Positions 48,313-58,818 of a stretch of DNA of 64,000 bases are shown here, in pieces. Numbering within the stretch: position 1 is the stretch's first letter; every line of letters begins with the position of its first letter. The stretch is from Tritrichomonas foetus (Eukaryota > Parabasalia > Tritrichomonadida > Tritrichomonadidae), in NCBI GenBank assembly GCA_001839685.1, contig MLAK01000111.1, forward strand, positions 129,363 through 193,362, given 5' to 3'. Made by a program: the position numbers and the translations under genes. The notes below the pieces were generated by a model. That model did no database searches. It was not told where the DNA came from and saw nothing but the letters and a program-made list of their open reading frames with translations.

Positions 48313-51300
48313 ATGAATGTCATGTCAATGAATTACGATCTCAGTGAACAACGAAAAGCCTTTATTTTAAATTGTGAACAAAAAATAGATGAAGCTTTTC
48401 AAGAAAAGGAAGACAAAATTCCAAATGCTAGATGGACACTAGTCGAAAACATGATTCCAAATTGGTCACAATATAAGAATCTGTTTAATTTTTTTAATGG
48501 TGAGCAACAGAAACCAATGAGAATTTGTTTTCCAGAAGACTTTGATGTTCTTGGCCATGTATTATCAACACTTTTGAATTCTAATCAAAACAAACTGAAA
48601 ATAAACTTGATACTTCCTGAATGGTGTAACCTGTCTTCACTCATTAGAAGCTTTAATAAATACAACATTTTTGAAAATGTTGATTTGGAGTATAAAATTG
48701 ATCGGCAAGACTCATATGGAGTAAATTCTAATTATCCATTGTGCCGATTGAAAAGAAAGGATATTATTGAAGTGAATATGGATAAACTGGAATTATTTCA
48801 AAAATATAATAACACCCCAGCAGACTGTTGTTCGATTTGTCCATATTTTTTAAATCCAGAATCTATCCATGATTCGGGATTACATTGTGAATTTCACTTT
48901 AGAGATCTGCATAATCATAATCCAGGTGATATTGAAGATTTATTTCAGGGTAGAACAAGGTGTCCTGTTGAAACTTTTTTACGTTATAATGATGATGTTA
49001 AACAGAATCATGAAAAAAATATATTAATCAGAATCACAACACAAAAAAGTTTCTTCTTATGCTTACGCAAGCGATCAATGCTTTATGGAAGTGACATAAA
49101 AAATATGTTTCCTAATGAAAAAAATATTTTTTTTGGTAATCAGGCATATCCTGATTATCTAATGGTTTCGGACTATTTCCAATCAAAACTTTATTATCCA
49201 ATAAATATTAATCAATTAAAAAACTTGGATGTCTTTGTTGATGAACCATTAAAGAAATTCTTCACAGAGTTTATGAAGTTTCTCAACATGAAACTTAAAG
49301 ATGATCATTTCATTAATACAAATCAATCCACTGACACCAATCTAACAATTGACACAAATGAGCCTTATGATATTCCAATTGTTGAAAATAATTTTTTCAA
49401 TCTTACTTTTGACCAATTTTACTCTAATTTTTTAAAATTCCCTGTCGATTTGCAACTGTTCTTATTGAATCGTCTTCCACTCTTTACATTAAGAAATAAT
49501 GTATCAAATTCATTTTCTTCAAGCATTAATGATCAAACATGCATTATTCCCGATTCATATATTCAAATCATATCAAATCATTTTCAAAATGATCCTAATA
49601 TTCTTGAACTTCATTCAAAAAGTTTCGATAATGATTATAATACAGAAATGTATAAATTATTTTGGCAGTTTGTAACAATGTTTCTTTTCCCTGAAAATTT
49701 CCAATTTAATTGGAATTCACCTATAATGGAAAACGAACCAAATATATTCGGGAAAAATGTAATTAGAATGGATTACAACATGATGTATGGTGTTAGGATC
49801 TTAAGTTGGTATCCCCAGTTTTATTATGAATGGAAAAACTTTCTTGTAAATCGAAAGCCTTTATTCACGAGTATTTATCTCACAGGATCACCAGGTATTG
49901 GTAAATCATCAATAATTCCATATTTATTGTTAAGATGGAGAGATGATTCACCAATCAAATTTATCAAGAATCAACAATTCACAGGAAAGATGCTATTACT
50001 GAAATTTTACAAGCGTAGTCCAGTTGATATGCTGTTAGGACAAATCTTTTATTTCTTTTACGAAAATGTATTGTTTATCGGAAACGTTTCTCGTACTGAT
50101 GAAAATGACATTAATCAAATAATTACACTTCATTTTTCTGATTTATTGATGATTAAATCTTTCAAAGCTACTTCTCTCACTAAAAATGATTTAAACAATC
50201 CAATTATCAAAAAAGCCAACCAACAGATTAAACAGTGTTTCCAAATAGCTATTAAAGCTCAAATCATACAAATTTGTGAATATATTGATACAACCAACGA
50301 TATTAATGAAAATGATGTCCCTATTATTGGGTTCATTGAAGATAGAAACTCTATTGCATTTGTTTATCATTCAGATATATGCAACTATCTTACAATTGTA
50401 GATGGAAACGTAAGCTATCAAACAAATTCCAATACCATAGTTTGCTCTTCATTTTGCAATCGCACTGCTGAAGAATCTATTGAGCGTTTCTTTGTTGCAC
50501 CAATGTGCACAGCAAATGAATTTAAAAATATTCTTCTTTTGATACAAGGATATGACAAAAATAGGCTTTTGAAATTTGGTAAATCACTAGGAAAGCTAAT
50601 CAATTTCAATATCAGAAAAGTGATTTTCTATGCAGCTTCAGAGTATCCCATAGAAGATATAAAACGGGACATATTGACACAAGCTGAAAGTGGTGTTTTA
50701 CGGCCAGTCAACATGTCTTTCATAAAAGAAGTGGTAAACGATAAAAATTTAATTTTCATCATTGCTCCACCAGAACTAGTTTCGTCTCATTCGATTGATA
50801 ATTTAATTCAGTTTACATCAAGAGAATCCTATTTTGCCTTAAAAGATGAATATGAAGCAAAATTTCATCGTTTAACGGATTCCTATTCGGTTATTCTCAA
50901 ATCATTAATATTTAATCGTTCCCAGGACGAATTTTTGTTCGAAAGGATTGTTAGGTATAATTTTTCGTCACCGTGTGTATTTACATGTAAAAAAGTTGTT
51001 CAATATACAAGAACAAGTCCGAGGCTCGAAACAAATTCATTCAATTTGATGGTTAGTGCATGCAATGAAGTCCAAATAGCCAATAGTCTGAATGAATTAG
51101 TCCAAAAGTGCGATCCTCAGAATGAATCATATTGCATTTTTAAACCATATTCAAGCCAACCATTTTATGATATTGCTTTAGTTCACAAATCACAATTATT
51201 TTTATTTCAAGTGACCGCTTCTCCGAAACATTCATTTGATCAACAACAACTATCCAAAATCTTAAAGACTCATTGCATAAACCCAAGTACAAATGAATTT

Positions 51301-51657
51301 TACTTCAATAGACTAACAATAATTTATGAAAGAGACCTTGACATCCCCGATGATTCTTCTTTTATTGTAGGTGACGTCTGTAAATTTTTGAGAGAACATC
51401 CAAATTGTGAAATTCTTTGTGCACAACTCAATTCTGATTTGACAATTGCGATCAGAGAACAGCTGAACAAACTTCGAAGTAAATATCTTGAAAACCCAGA
51501 AGTTATTGATACAGAAATGGCAAAACTTTGCGAAGCATGCAATGCAAATTATTATCAAAAAGAGATTAATCCAAAACCACAAAATACTGGCTCATATATG
51601 AAAAATCGTAGTCAAACTCAAGACGAGGTAGATATTCATTTTCCTATTACTTTGTAA
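48313..51657 (+). CDS. Crinkler/RHS-like P-loop NTPase with C-terminal nuclease-like domain
   Basis: The product is 1114 aa. In the middle a Walker A motif (TGSPGIGKSS, ~524-533) opens a P-loop NTPase domain. The preceding RKPLFTSIYLTGSPGIGKS... form is typical of the retrotransposon-hot-spot/Crinkler NTPases. The far C-terminus (~950-985) shows FYDIALVHKSQLFLFQVTAS and a following KHSFD. It resembles the restriction-endonuclease-like module of that family (Asp, then hydrophobic strand, then Q-V-T). Residues ~170-220 have a Cys/His cluster (CCSIC, HCEFHF, HNH), possibly zinc-binding. Family members are effectors or transposon-derived proteins in oomycetes, fungi, plants and kinetoplastids. 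No signal peptide is visible. Length and uninterrupted frame suggest it is maintained. Codon use matches neighbours. Confidence 0.5.
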   Translation: MNVMSMNYDLSEQRKAFILNCEQKIDEAFQEKEDKIPNARWTLVENMIPNWSQYKNLFNFFNGEQQKPMRICFPEDFDVLGHVLSTLLNSNQNKLKINLILPEWCNLSSLIRSFNKYNIFENVDLEYKIDRQDSYGVNSNYPLCRLKRKDIIEVNMDKLELFQKYNNTPADCCSICPYFLNPESIHDSGLHCEFHFRDLHNHNPGDIEDLFQGRTRCPVETFLRYNDDVKQNHEKNILIRITTQKSFFLCLRKRSMLYGSDIKNMFPNEKNIFFGNQAYPDYLMVSDYFQSKLYYPININQLKNLDVFVDEPLKKFFTEFMKFLNMKLKDDHFINTNQSTDTNLTIDTNEPYDIPIVENNFFNLTFDQFYSNFLKFPVDLQLFLLNRLPLFTLRNNVSNSFSSSINDQTCIIPDSYIQIISNHFQNDPNILELHSKSFDNDYNTEMYKLFWQFVTMFLFPENFQFNWNSPIMENEPNIFGKNVIRMDYNMMYGVRILSWYPQFYYEWKNFLVNRKPLFTSIYLTGSPGIGKSSIIPYLLLRWRDDSPIKFIKNQQFTGKMLLLKFYKRSPVDMLLGQIFYFFYENVLFIGNVSRTDENDINQIITLHFSDLLMIKSFKATSLTKNDLNNPIIKKANQQIKQCFQIAIKAQIIQICEYIDTTNDINENDVPIIGFIEDRNSIAFVYHSDICNYLTIVDGNVSYQTNSNTIVCSSFCNRTAEESIERFFVAPMCTANEFKNILLLIQGYDKNRLLKFGKSLGKLINFNIRKVIFYAASEYPIEDIKRDILTQAESGVLRPVNMSFIKEVVNDKNLIFIIAPPELVSSHSIDNLIQFTSRESYFALKDEYEAKFHRLTDSYSVILKSLIFNRSQDEFLFERIVRYNFSSPCVFTCKKVVQYTRTSPRLETNSFNLMVSACNEVQIANSLNELVQKCDPQNESYCIFKPYSSQPFYDIALVHKSQLFLFQVTASPKHSFDQQQLSKILKTHCINPSTNEFYFNRLTIIYERDLDIPDDSSFIVGDVCKFLREHPNCEILCAQLNSDLTIAIREQLNKLRSKYLENPEVIDTEMAKLCEACNANYYQKEINPKPQNTGSYMKNRSQTQDEVDIHFPITL

Positions 51658-52022
51658 TTGTGAAGTGAAAGGTCAAATAAAGGCCAAAAGTGGATAAAAA
51701 TTAAATGTGTCAAAAAACTAAACTCATCGAGAAAAAATCCTGCTCACGAACTAAATAAAAATCATTCTATTCATAATAACGAAGAATAATTAAGTAAAAA
51801 ACTGTCTACATAATGAAAATAACTTTTATCTCCAAATTTCTCGAATATTATCAAAGACGTTCGAAAAACTTTCGATTTTCAATCATTTAAGTCAATATTC
51901 AATATTCACAATAATTGAATTAATTTCAAATATTTTATTCAAAAACTTAACAATAGACATAATTTTTCATCAAAATTGAATATATTGATTGAATATTTGA
52001 GAATATATCAACATTTTTTTGA
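51658..52022. other. intergenic region
   Basis: This AT-rich 365-bp spacer between two plus-strand genes has no recognisable gene, repeat or clear initiator. Confidence 0.35.
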
Positions 52023-53087
52023 ATGGCAACAAAATTTTCGTACGTTAAAATCATGAATGAGAGAGAAGTGTTTTCTCCCCAGAAAGAAATTGGGAAGTTT
52101 ACTATACAACGAATGATTGGACAAGGTGGTTTTGGAGATATTTATGGCGTCAAAGATAACGATACATCACAAATGTTTGCAATGAAATGCGAAATGAATC
52201 TGAACAGAACAACAGGATTAGCTCATGAAATTCGAATTCTTAAATCGCTTCAAGGTTCGCCAATGTTCCCACGGATTATTTCAATCGGCGAAAACGAAAA
52301 ATGCAAATATTTTGTAATGGAGCTTTTAGGCCCATCCATCTCGAAAATTCGACGAAGAAACATCGATCAAAAATTCCCGCTCGATATAGCATTACGAATC
52401 GCGATTGAAATGTTAAGGTGCATACGACAGCTTCATCGAAGAGGATTCATTCATCGCGACATAAAGCCCGGCAACTTTTTAGTCAGACCTGACCTTGTTT
52501 ATCCAATTTGTTTGATAGATTTTGGTTTGGCAAAATCTTACGTTGATATCGAAACAGGTGCACATTTGGACAGAATGGAAGACTGTGGATTTGTTGGAAC
52601 ATCAAAATATGCATCTGCTAATGCTTTACGAGGTATTTCTTTATCGAGAAGAGATGATTTATTTTCTTGGTTTTATTCATTAATTGAATTGGTAAATGGT
52701 CATGTCCCCTGGCCTGATAATATCACTGATCGAGAGAAATGTGCAAAAATTAGAAAAGCACAATTATCAAAATCTGTCTTTCAAACTTTGTCTTCACACT
52801 TTTCAGCGATTTATCGAAAAATTTCTAAATTAAAATATGATGAAACACCTGATTATCAAGCAATAGAAAATATTCTTGAAAAAATGGTGAAAGAAACCAA
52901 AACAAATATAAACACACCTTTAGTATCTCAATTATTATCAGAAAATCAAATCAAAAAAATTATGTCTTTTGGAAAAGAAAGGAAAAACAGCATTGGCAAT
53001 ATGTATGAAACACTATACTCGATTCCAAGTTTACCTAAATTCTATGATGATGAGCCGAGTGGATGCACAGCATGTTCTATTGCATGA
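52023..53087 (+). CDS. casein kinase 1-type Ser/Thr kinase
   Basis: The product is 354 aa with the kinase domain at ~25-300. Motifs: glycine loop GQGGFG (33-38), Lys55 (FAMKCE), YFVMELLGPSI (96-106), HRDIKPGNFL (144-153), DFGLAKSY (166-173) and GTSKYASANA (192-201). The KPGNF, the SKYAS in place of APE, and the LLGPS motif are diagnostic of the CK1/TTBK/VRK group. The short tail ends with CTACSIA, containing two cysteines near the C-terminus that could be lipid-modified. All catalytic residues are present, so it is likely active. CK1 members are numerous in trichomonads. The start is the ATG at 52023. Confidence 0.9.
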   Translation: MATKFSYVKIMNEREVFSPQKEIGKFTIQRMIGQGGFGDIYGVKDNDTSQMFAMKCEMNLNRTTGLAHEIRILKSLQGSPMFPRIISIGENEKCKYFVMELLGPSISKIRRRNIDQKFPLDIALRIAIEMLRCIRQLHRRGFIHRDIKPGNFLVRPDLVYPICLIDFGLAKSYVDIETGAHLDRMEDCGFVGTSKYASANALRGISLSRRDDLFSWFYSLIELVNGHVPWPDNITDREKCAKIRKAQLSKSVFQTLSSHFSAIYRKISKLKYDETPDYQAIENILEKMVKETKTNINTPLVSQLLSENQIKKIMSFGKERKNSIGNMYETLYSIPSLPKFYDDEPSGCTACSIA

Positions 53088-54502
53088 TGTATGTTTGTGT
53101 TTTTGTTTTTCATACTCTAATGGAGATAATGAATAATGTCATCGACATATGTTCAATTTTTATCTCGATAAGTCAGTAATGTAAAAGAAATTGTTTTATT
53201 ATACTTATTTATTTAATGTTATAGATGCTTCTCGAAAATGTAATGTTACTTTCAGAAGAAAGTGCGACGCGATTATTCGTGAACATTTAAGGTCAAATGA
53301 AACGTCAAATCAAAGAAAAGTGTTCACGACAAAATGGTTGCACTTTACAATCGTGTACACGCATATATGCTTAATGAAAAAGATATATAAGTTTGTAAAT
53401 TTGTGTAAAATGATTTAAAATGATATATATTAAATATTTAATTATTCAGAACTTTATAAAGATCTCTATCTGTCGAATGAATATAATATTTTTTTTCTAA
53501 AGATTACAGACATCACATTCACTTGAATAAATTGTTACCAATTTTGTCTATGAACAAATATAAACCAAAGTTGTTTACAGAGGAAACAGATTTATCACAT
53601 CAATCATATTTTTTCTAAAAAAATGAAAATAACATTTTCGAATCTCATTTGTAGCAAGATTTTGATGAGCAGAAAATGATTTATATTGGTATAAACGGAA
53701 TTTCCATTCGATCAAGAATAATTATTGTCGCTTTTGAGAGGCTATTTGTTCGAAAATGATTTAAAAAATATTAATAATAATTCATTGAAAAATATTTATT
53801 CAAACTTTTGAAAAATATAAAATTGCGAAATATTATTTTCGACAAGACTATATAGCAATAATTTAGAATATAAGTAATAATGTCAAAATATGCTAAACAT
53901 TTTAGTCAAATAACTAATAAAATTTTTCAAAATACACGAGATAATCAAAAAATATCTTTCTAATCACATCACCAGTGTTTCGGAAAAAGTGATTTAGTGT
54001 GAACTTTTTATAGAAAAATCTCATTCAAATAAAATTTTTTCGGTGTGAAATTCAATAAAGTATTGAAAACTGCTGCTTTTTTGAGTAAATAAATAATTGT
54101 ATCTGACACTTTTATTAATTATAGTTGACAGTTTGATGATTTAACTAGATAAGAACTGATTCCTTTGTGAATACACCTCACATGTTGAGTTATTTATTTG
54201 ATTATATAACATTGATATCAAAGGTTTTTGAAAATAAAACTGGTTTTTTATTTCCAAGAATAAAGATAGGCAATCAAATTTGAATTACTTATTTATTTCA
54301 ATTTTTTTCTATATCAATCACCAATTATACTATTAAAAAGTTGAAAATCTTAATTCAAAATTCAAAAAGCTAAAATTTAATCATAGAAAATAATAGAAAA
54401 TTTCCGGTTGTAAATCCTTATCCGTTATTGAAATAACCTGATTATTGATTCAAATTTGACTTTTGAATAGATTTTTCAATTCTAAGAAAAATTTATTCGT
54501 GA
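53088..54502. other. long intergenic region
   Basis: This 1.4-kb AT-rich spacer lies between two kinase genes. A 75-codon plus frame (53191-53418) starts with TTG and has no recognised domain; I treat it as chance. No repeats or RNA genes were recognised. Confidence 0.35.
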
Positions 54503-56062
54503 ATGCAGGCGTTGCATGACTCGCCATTCTTCGCTGATATATCAAACGATACTCTTCCCTATTACAACGAGAATGAATCAATATACGACGAATATGGCTA
54601 CAATTATCGCTCGCAGCACAATAATTTTTCATTTGATGACGATTTTCAATATATGGTCAGCGACAGAGATGCCATAAACAGCTGCGAAAGTCTTGATAAC
54701 ATGCAAAATTGTCAAGGAAAGCCGACAAAAGAGGATGAGGAATGGCTTCTCGAAACAATTCAGAACTTATGCAAATCATCTCGGAAGCTAGAAAGCAAAT
54801 TTGAAGAAATCAAAAGCCAGCTTGAAGAGAGAGGTTTTATTCATACCAAAGACACGGAGTACAAAGAGTATGACGACATCGTGGCTGATTATAATGATAA
54901 TTACGATAATTACAACATTGAATATAATGGGTTTAATTACAACTCAAGGAATGAAGGTAGTGTTGTTGTGCATAAAAGATCACACTCAGTTATTCCAAGA
55001 AGTCATCGTACCGGATCACCATTCTCACAAGTTTTCACTTCACTTGGTGAAATTGGTGAAGGTGGATATGGAAAAGTCTTCAAAATCCGCAATTTAATCG
55101 ATAAAAATCAATATGCTTTGAAAGTTGTTGATATTTTACCGTCAGAGGCAAGCAATGCTATGAAAGAGGTTCAATGCTTAGCCGCCTTAAATTCCACAAG
55201 GACGCTTAGGTACTATTCTAGCTGGATTCGTGAGAACGAGCAAGAGAATACATTGTCTTTGTTTATACAAACAGAATTCATCAATGGCCAAAATTTGGCT
55301 GAATTCTTGCATAATAGGAAAGAAGTTGATTATTCAATTTCATTAAAAATTACAAAAGAATTAGCAAAAGCTTTAGTTGATATTCATTCTGCTGGAATCG
55401 TACATCGTGATTTCAATCCATCAAATGTAATTTTAACACAAAATGGAAGTATTAAAGTAATTGATTTTGGAATTAGTTCAATCAAAAATCGTGATAAAAT
55501 GAACAACAACAATCCTAACTCTACGAATAATAATTTCATGAATCATTCTATGAATTGTGAAAATGATATTGAAAAAAAGAGTAATGCTACAAGCAGTAGT
55601 GTTCCGCCAAACTTAAAACCTTTAGTGTCTTCATTACCACCTATCCCGCCATCAAAGAAGTCCATTCCACCAAGGCCACCATCAATGATACCATCATCAC
55701 TGTCTCAAATTCGTGATATTGATAGATTTTGCATCAATGCAGCTGAAACTAAAGCTCGAAGTTTGGCTGAGGGTACACCATTATATTCATCACCAAGACA
55801 ATTAAATGGTGTGAAAAGCACCGAAAAAGATGATATTTATTCATTTGGAATTATGATTTTCGAAATTTTCTCTTTATTCAAAACTCAAATGCAGAAAGTG
55901 AAGGAAATAAGAGCACTTAGAAATGAGGGTAAATTACCTTCTGAATTCGAAAATAAATATCCAATTATCGCAGATTTAATTATGAAAATGACTCAACCAC
56001 ATGGAAAGAAAAGGCCATCGGCTTTTGAAATTCTCCATTCTAACTTGTTTGAAAAATTATGA
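54503..56062 (+). CDS. eIF2-alpha-kinase-like protein kinase with atypical catalytic motifs
   Basis: The product is 519 aa. The N-terminal ~175 residues are acidic, Asn/Tyr-rich and disordered with a short coiled coil near 78-110. The kinase domain begins at ~178: GEGGYG (185-190), Lys207 (YALKVV), RYYSSWIREN (237-246), LFIQTEFINGQNL, then HRDFNPSN (301-308) and DFG (321-323). The order and the W-containing segment resemble the PEK (GCN2/PERK) group. Three oddities: Asn305 replaces the usual catalytic-loop Lys of HRDLK; SPR (430-432) stands where APE/SPE is expected; and about 100 residues of low-complexity, Pro-rich sequence are inserted between DFG and GTPLY. It may be a weak or pseudo-kinase. 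Wee1-like kinases are the alternative. Confidence 0.65.
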   Translation: MQALHDSPFFADISNDTLPYYNENESIYDEYGYNYRSQHNNFSFDDDFQYMVSDRDAINSCESLDNMQNCQGKPTKEDEEWLLETIQNLCKSSRKLESKFEEIKSQLEERGFIHTKDTEYKEYDDIVADYNDNYDNYNIEYNGFNYNSRNEGSVVVHKRSHSVIPRSHRTGSPFSQVFTSLGEIGEGGYGKVFKIRNLIDKNQYALKVVDILPSEASNAMKEVQCLAALNSTRTLRYYSSWIRENEQENTLSLFIQTEFINGQNLAEFLHNRKEVDYSISLKITKELAKALVDIHSAGIVHRDFNPSNVILTQNGSIKVIDFGISSIKNRDKMNNNNPNSTNNNFMNHSMNCENDIEKKSNATSSSVPPNLKPLVSSLPPIPPSKKSIPPRPPSMIPSSLSQIRDIDRFCINAAETKARSLAEGTPLYSSPRQLNGVKSTEKDDIYSFGIMIFEIFSLFKTQMQKVKEIRALRNEGKLPSEFENKYPIIADLIMKMTQPHGKKRPSAFEILHSNLFEKL

Positions 56063-56408
56063 TCAAGAGTTTTTAATTAAAGTTTTATCTATTCTAAATC
56101 TTTTCTAATTTTTTTGGTGAATACTGGAGAATATGAACACCTAAATGAGCCTAAATATATGCTTTTCACTTTCCTGGATATTTTCACTTTTTCAATGCTC
56201 CGATTAAATAACTCTGAATTATTTCTCATTTATCTTTTCACTATATCTTTAAATAGCATTAAAAATAACACAATATTATGATAATAATAACTATTTATAT
56301 ATTATAAAATTACAATATATACTTGAAAAATCTCAGGCATCCAAAATGGAAGTTTATGAAAGAAAATAATTAAGCTTGATTGGAATTCTAAACGGACACT
56401 AGATTTCG
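56063..56408. other. intergenic region
   Basis: This AT-rich 346-bp spacer between two plus-strand genes has no recognisable element. Confidence 0.35.
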
Positions 56409-57308
56409 ATGAGCGATCCACAAAGAAAAGAAAATGATGGCGAAAAGCTGAAGTGGCTTACGCGAAGAATCTCAACATTAAAAAGAACAGGACAACTTAT
56501 CCTCGCCAACGAAAAACTCCTTGACATAAATTCATTTTCACAATCTCAAGAATTACTTTCAAACATTAATTTACTTAAAGTCCTTGATATTCGAGGAACC
56601 AATGTTTCTACACTTGAAGGACTTCCCTATATTCCTAATTTAAATACGTTTTTGGCCGATTCGACACAAATTTCAACTTTTATCAACTTCAAATCGATAC
56701 GAAATGCAAGCAAAGTATCATTTAAGAAAACTCCGCTTACTCAATATCCAAAATACAAACTCGCTTTACTCGTTTTATGTGGAAACAAATTAACCACAAT
56801 TGACAACGCCATTATTCCAAAAACACTTCGATCAAAAAGTGAGAAATATCCACCAATCGCTATTGAACTCATTGATCGAGGATGGATTATTGAATCTCCA
56901 TGTCCGGACGAAGATAGGTTCAATGAGTTAGCCATCGATTACGAGCTCGTATCAAAAGAAAAGGAAGAAGATAATAAATTGAAAAACAATCAACAAACAG
57001 ATTATACCGTTGGAAATGAAGATATTGTTATGGAAGATGAAGAAGAAAACTTTGATCAGATCATTCAATCATATCATCAACTTCAAGATGCAATGTTTAT
57101 TGCAGCTGAGGCACTCTTTGATATTGTTCCTGAAAGAAATATCGAAGCTGAACTCGCTGAAGAAATATCGATACTTTTCGGCAGTCACGGAATTGCTGTT
57201 GATGCCAACAATGATGAACTTGTCCTTCAGGCTGTTGAGGATCTTTGTAGACGCGCTACATCGCATGGTGATACTCCATCATCGATTACAGAAGAAGAAG
57301 AGGTGTAA
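56409..57308 (+). CDS. leucine-rich-repeat-like protein
   Basis: The product is 299 aa. Residues ~30-135 carry a few LRR-type units (LLKVLDIRGTNVSTLEGLPY, IPNLNTFLADSTQIST, LLVLCGNKLTTID). The remaining half is helical and acidic (KEKEEDNKLKNN, MEDEEENFD), ending ITEEEEV. The short LRR block with an acidic tail is a layout common in flagellate protists, used for protein binding. No enzyme motif is present. It ends ~220 bp before the mariner insertion. The start is the ATG at 56409. Confidence 0.7.
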   Translation: MSDPQRKENDGEKLKWLTRRISTLKRTGQLILANEKLLDINSFSQSQELLSNINLLKVLDIRGTNVSTLEGLPYIPNLNTFLADSTQISTFINFKSIRNASKVSFKKTPLTQYPKYKLALLVLCGNKLTTIDNAIIPKTLRSKSEKYPPIAIELIDRGWIIESPCPDEDRFNELAIDYELVSKEKEEDNKLKNNQQTDYTVGNEDIVMEDEEENFDQIIQSYHQLQDAMFIAAEALFDIVPERNIEAELAEEISILFGSHGIAVDANNDELVLQAVEDLCRRATSHGDTPSSITEEEEV

Positions 57309-57528
57309 ACATATTTTTTTATTGTTTTTTTCATTTGTTGTTTATTATTCTGTAATGATAAATTTTATTTTATACTCCTTATATTTAACACAGATAATCA
57401 AAAAGATATTTTTTCACCTATCATCACATGTAGATTATAGATTGTTTCATGAACTATCTATTCTTTATTGTGTACATTTTTTACTTGTGTATATTATCAG
57501 ACAATATGTTTAGAATTCTTTAAAATTA

Positions 57529-57530
57529 TA
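57529..57530. other. TA target-site duplication, left
   Basis: The TA dinucleotide directly outside the left inverted repeat matches the TA at 58817-58818 on the right side, as expected for mariner insertion. Confidence 0.75.
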
Positions 57531-58816
57531 GGGTGTCCGGTAATGTGATGTCACTAAGTATAATAAAGTCATTTCTAATAAGTCATTTTTTATTGATAAG
57601 TATTTCAAAATATGTAGTCTCCATTGGCATCAATAACTTTTTTCAGTCTATTTTGCCATTCTGCAAAAACTGAAAACAAAGTTTCCGATGGAATTTCATT
57701 GAAAATTTGGACTATTGTTTGAATCAAATGGCTTGGTGATTCAAAAACAATTCCTTTAACTTTTTCTTTAATAGTTCCAAATAAAAAAAAGTCGCTAGGC
57801 GCCAAATCAGGTGAATATGCCGGATGTGGAACTGATTCTAGTGAGTTTTCATTTATATATTTTTTGACAATTTTTGCCACATGAGGCTTTGCATTGTCAT
57901 AATGAACAAATAATTTTTTATAATTATTCGAGTTTTTAAACTCAACAATTTTTGACATAATGGCTGTAATATAATATGCAGCATTAAACTTTTCATTTGG
58001 CGGCAAAACATCAATATGAATTATCCCATGAGGGTTCCAAAATACAGTCACCATAAATTTAGTGATCTGAAACCCTGGATTTTGAATAGTTGGGATTACT
58101 GAGTTTTCAGGAATCCATTGTGTATTGAAATCAGTCTTGGAATAAAACCAAGACTCATCTCCTGTTATTAAAAAGGTGAAATTAGTTTTTTGTTCTGCAT
58201 TCAAAATTTTAAGAAGTTTTTTTGCCAATAAAACTCTATTGGCCTTTTGATTTTCTGTTAGAATATGTGGCACCCATCGAAGATGCACATGTTTATACAT
58301 TAATTTTGATGTTAAACGATCATAAATTGTCGATTTTGGTTCACCTAAAACATTAGCAATATATCGACACGATGAATGTTGAAATTCGGTTAAAACATCT
58401 AAAATTTTCCAGTCAAGAATATCATAACTTTGGCACTTTTTCTCTTTTTTCACAGGCTGTGTGTTTTGACTTCTGTTCAGTTCTGCCATGACTCGGTAGA
58501 TTTGTCTTTGAGACAAACATTTTTCTTTCAAGACACTCTTCATTTCTTCATATATTTCTTTGCCCCTTTTTCCTTCAAGCTGCAGAAAAGTTATGATTGA
58601 ATGTTGATCAATCATTTTTTAATAAACGTGCATCGTGTACGTTTATAAATTATTCTTTTTTTTTATGAAAAAGATTCTTTATCTCTATTTTCAGTCAAGA
58701 GAAAAAAAAATTGTTTTCAAAATTTTTATGTTAACATTGCATAGTTTATTATTTATAAATATAATGTATTGATTTCACTTCTAATGTGGGTAGTGACATC
58801 ACGCCTCCGGACACCC
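57531..58816 (-). mobile_element. complete mariner-type DNA transposon with terminal inverted repeats
   Basis: The 1286-bp element has 26-bp terminal inverted repeats at 57531-57556 and 58791-58816. Both begin GGGTGTCCGG and end with TGATGTCACTA; they differ only in a 4-base block between (TAAT against AGGC). It is flanked by TA on both sides. The interior has one intact transposase gene on the minus strand. Size, TIRs, TA duplication and transposase all fit mariner. The nearly intact structure suggests recent activity. It is inserted between the LRR-like gene and the degenerate DHHC gene without breaking either. Confidence 0.92.
57605..58615 (-). CDS. mariner transposase (DD34D)
   Basis: The product is 336 aa from ATG and is uninterrupted. 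The N-terminal ~110 residues hold two helix-turn-helix units (GKRGKEIYEEMKSVLKE; SCRYIANVLGEPKSTIYDRL). The catalytic core follows: ITGDESWFY with the first Asp, HYDNAKPH with the second, and YSPDLAPSDFFLFG with the third. The spacing between the second and third catalytic Asp is 34 residues (DD34D), the mariner signature. The C-terminus is ...DANGDYIF. The enzyme would cut and paste the surrounding element at TA sites. All catalytic residues are present, so it may be functional. Such elements are abundant in Trichomonas (Tvmar1). Confidence 0.95.
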   Translation of the reverse strand: MIDQHSIITFLQLEGKRGKEIYEEMKSVLKEKCLSQRQIYRVMAELNRSQNTQPVKKEKKCQSYDILDWKILDVLTEFQHSSCRYIANVLGEPKSTIYDRLTSKLMYKHVHLRWVPHILTENQKANRVLLAKKLLKILNAEQKTNFTFLITGDESWFYSKTDFNTQWIPENSVIPTIQNPGFQITKFMVTVFWNPHGIIHIDVLPPNEKFNAAYYITAIMSKIVEFKNSNNYKKLFVHYDNAKPHVAKIVKKYINENSLESVPHPAYSPDLAPSDFFLFGTIKEKVKGIVFESPSHLIQTIVQIFNEIPSETLFSVFAEWQNRLKKVIDANGDYIF

Positions 58817-58818
58817 TA
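58817..58818. other. TA target-site duplication, right
   Basis: This TA directly outside the right inverted repeat pairs with the left TA at 57529-57530. Confidence 0.75.

Noticed and set aside
53191..53418. 75-aa plus frame in the long spacer between kinases
   Set aside because: It starts with TTG, and there is no domain or codon-use support.
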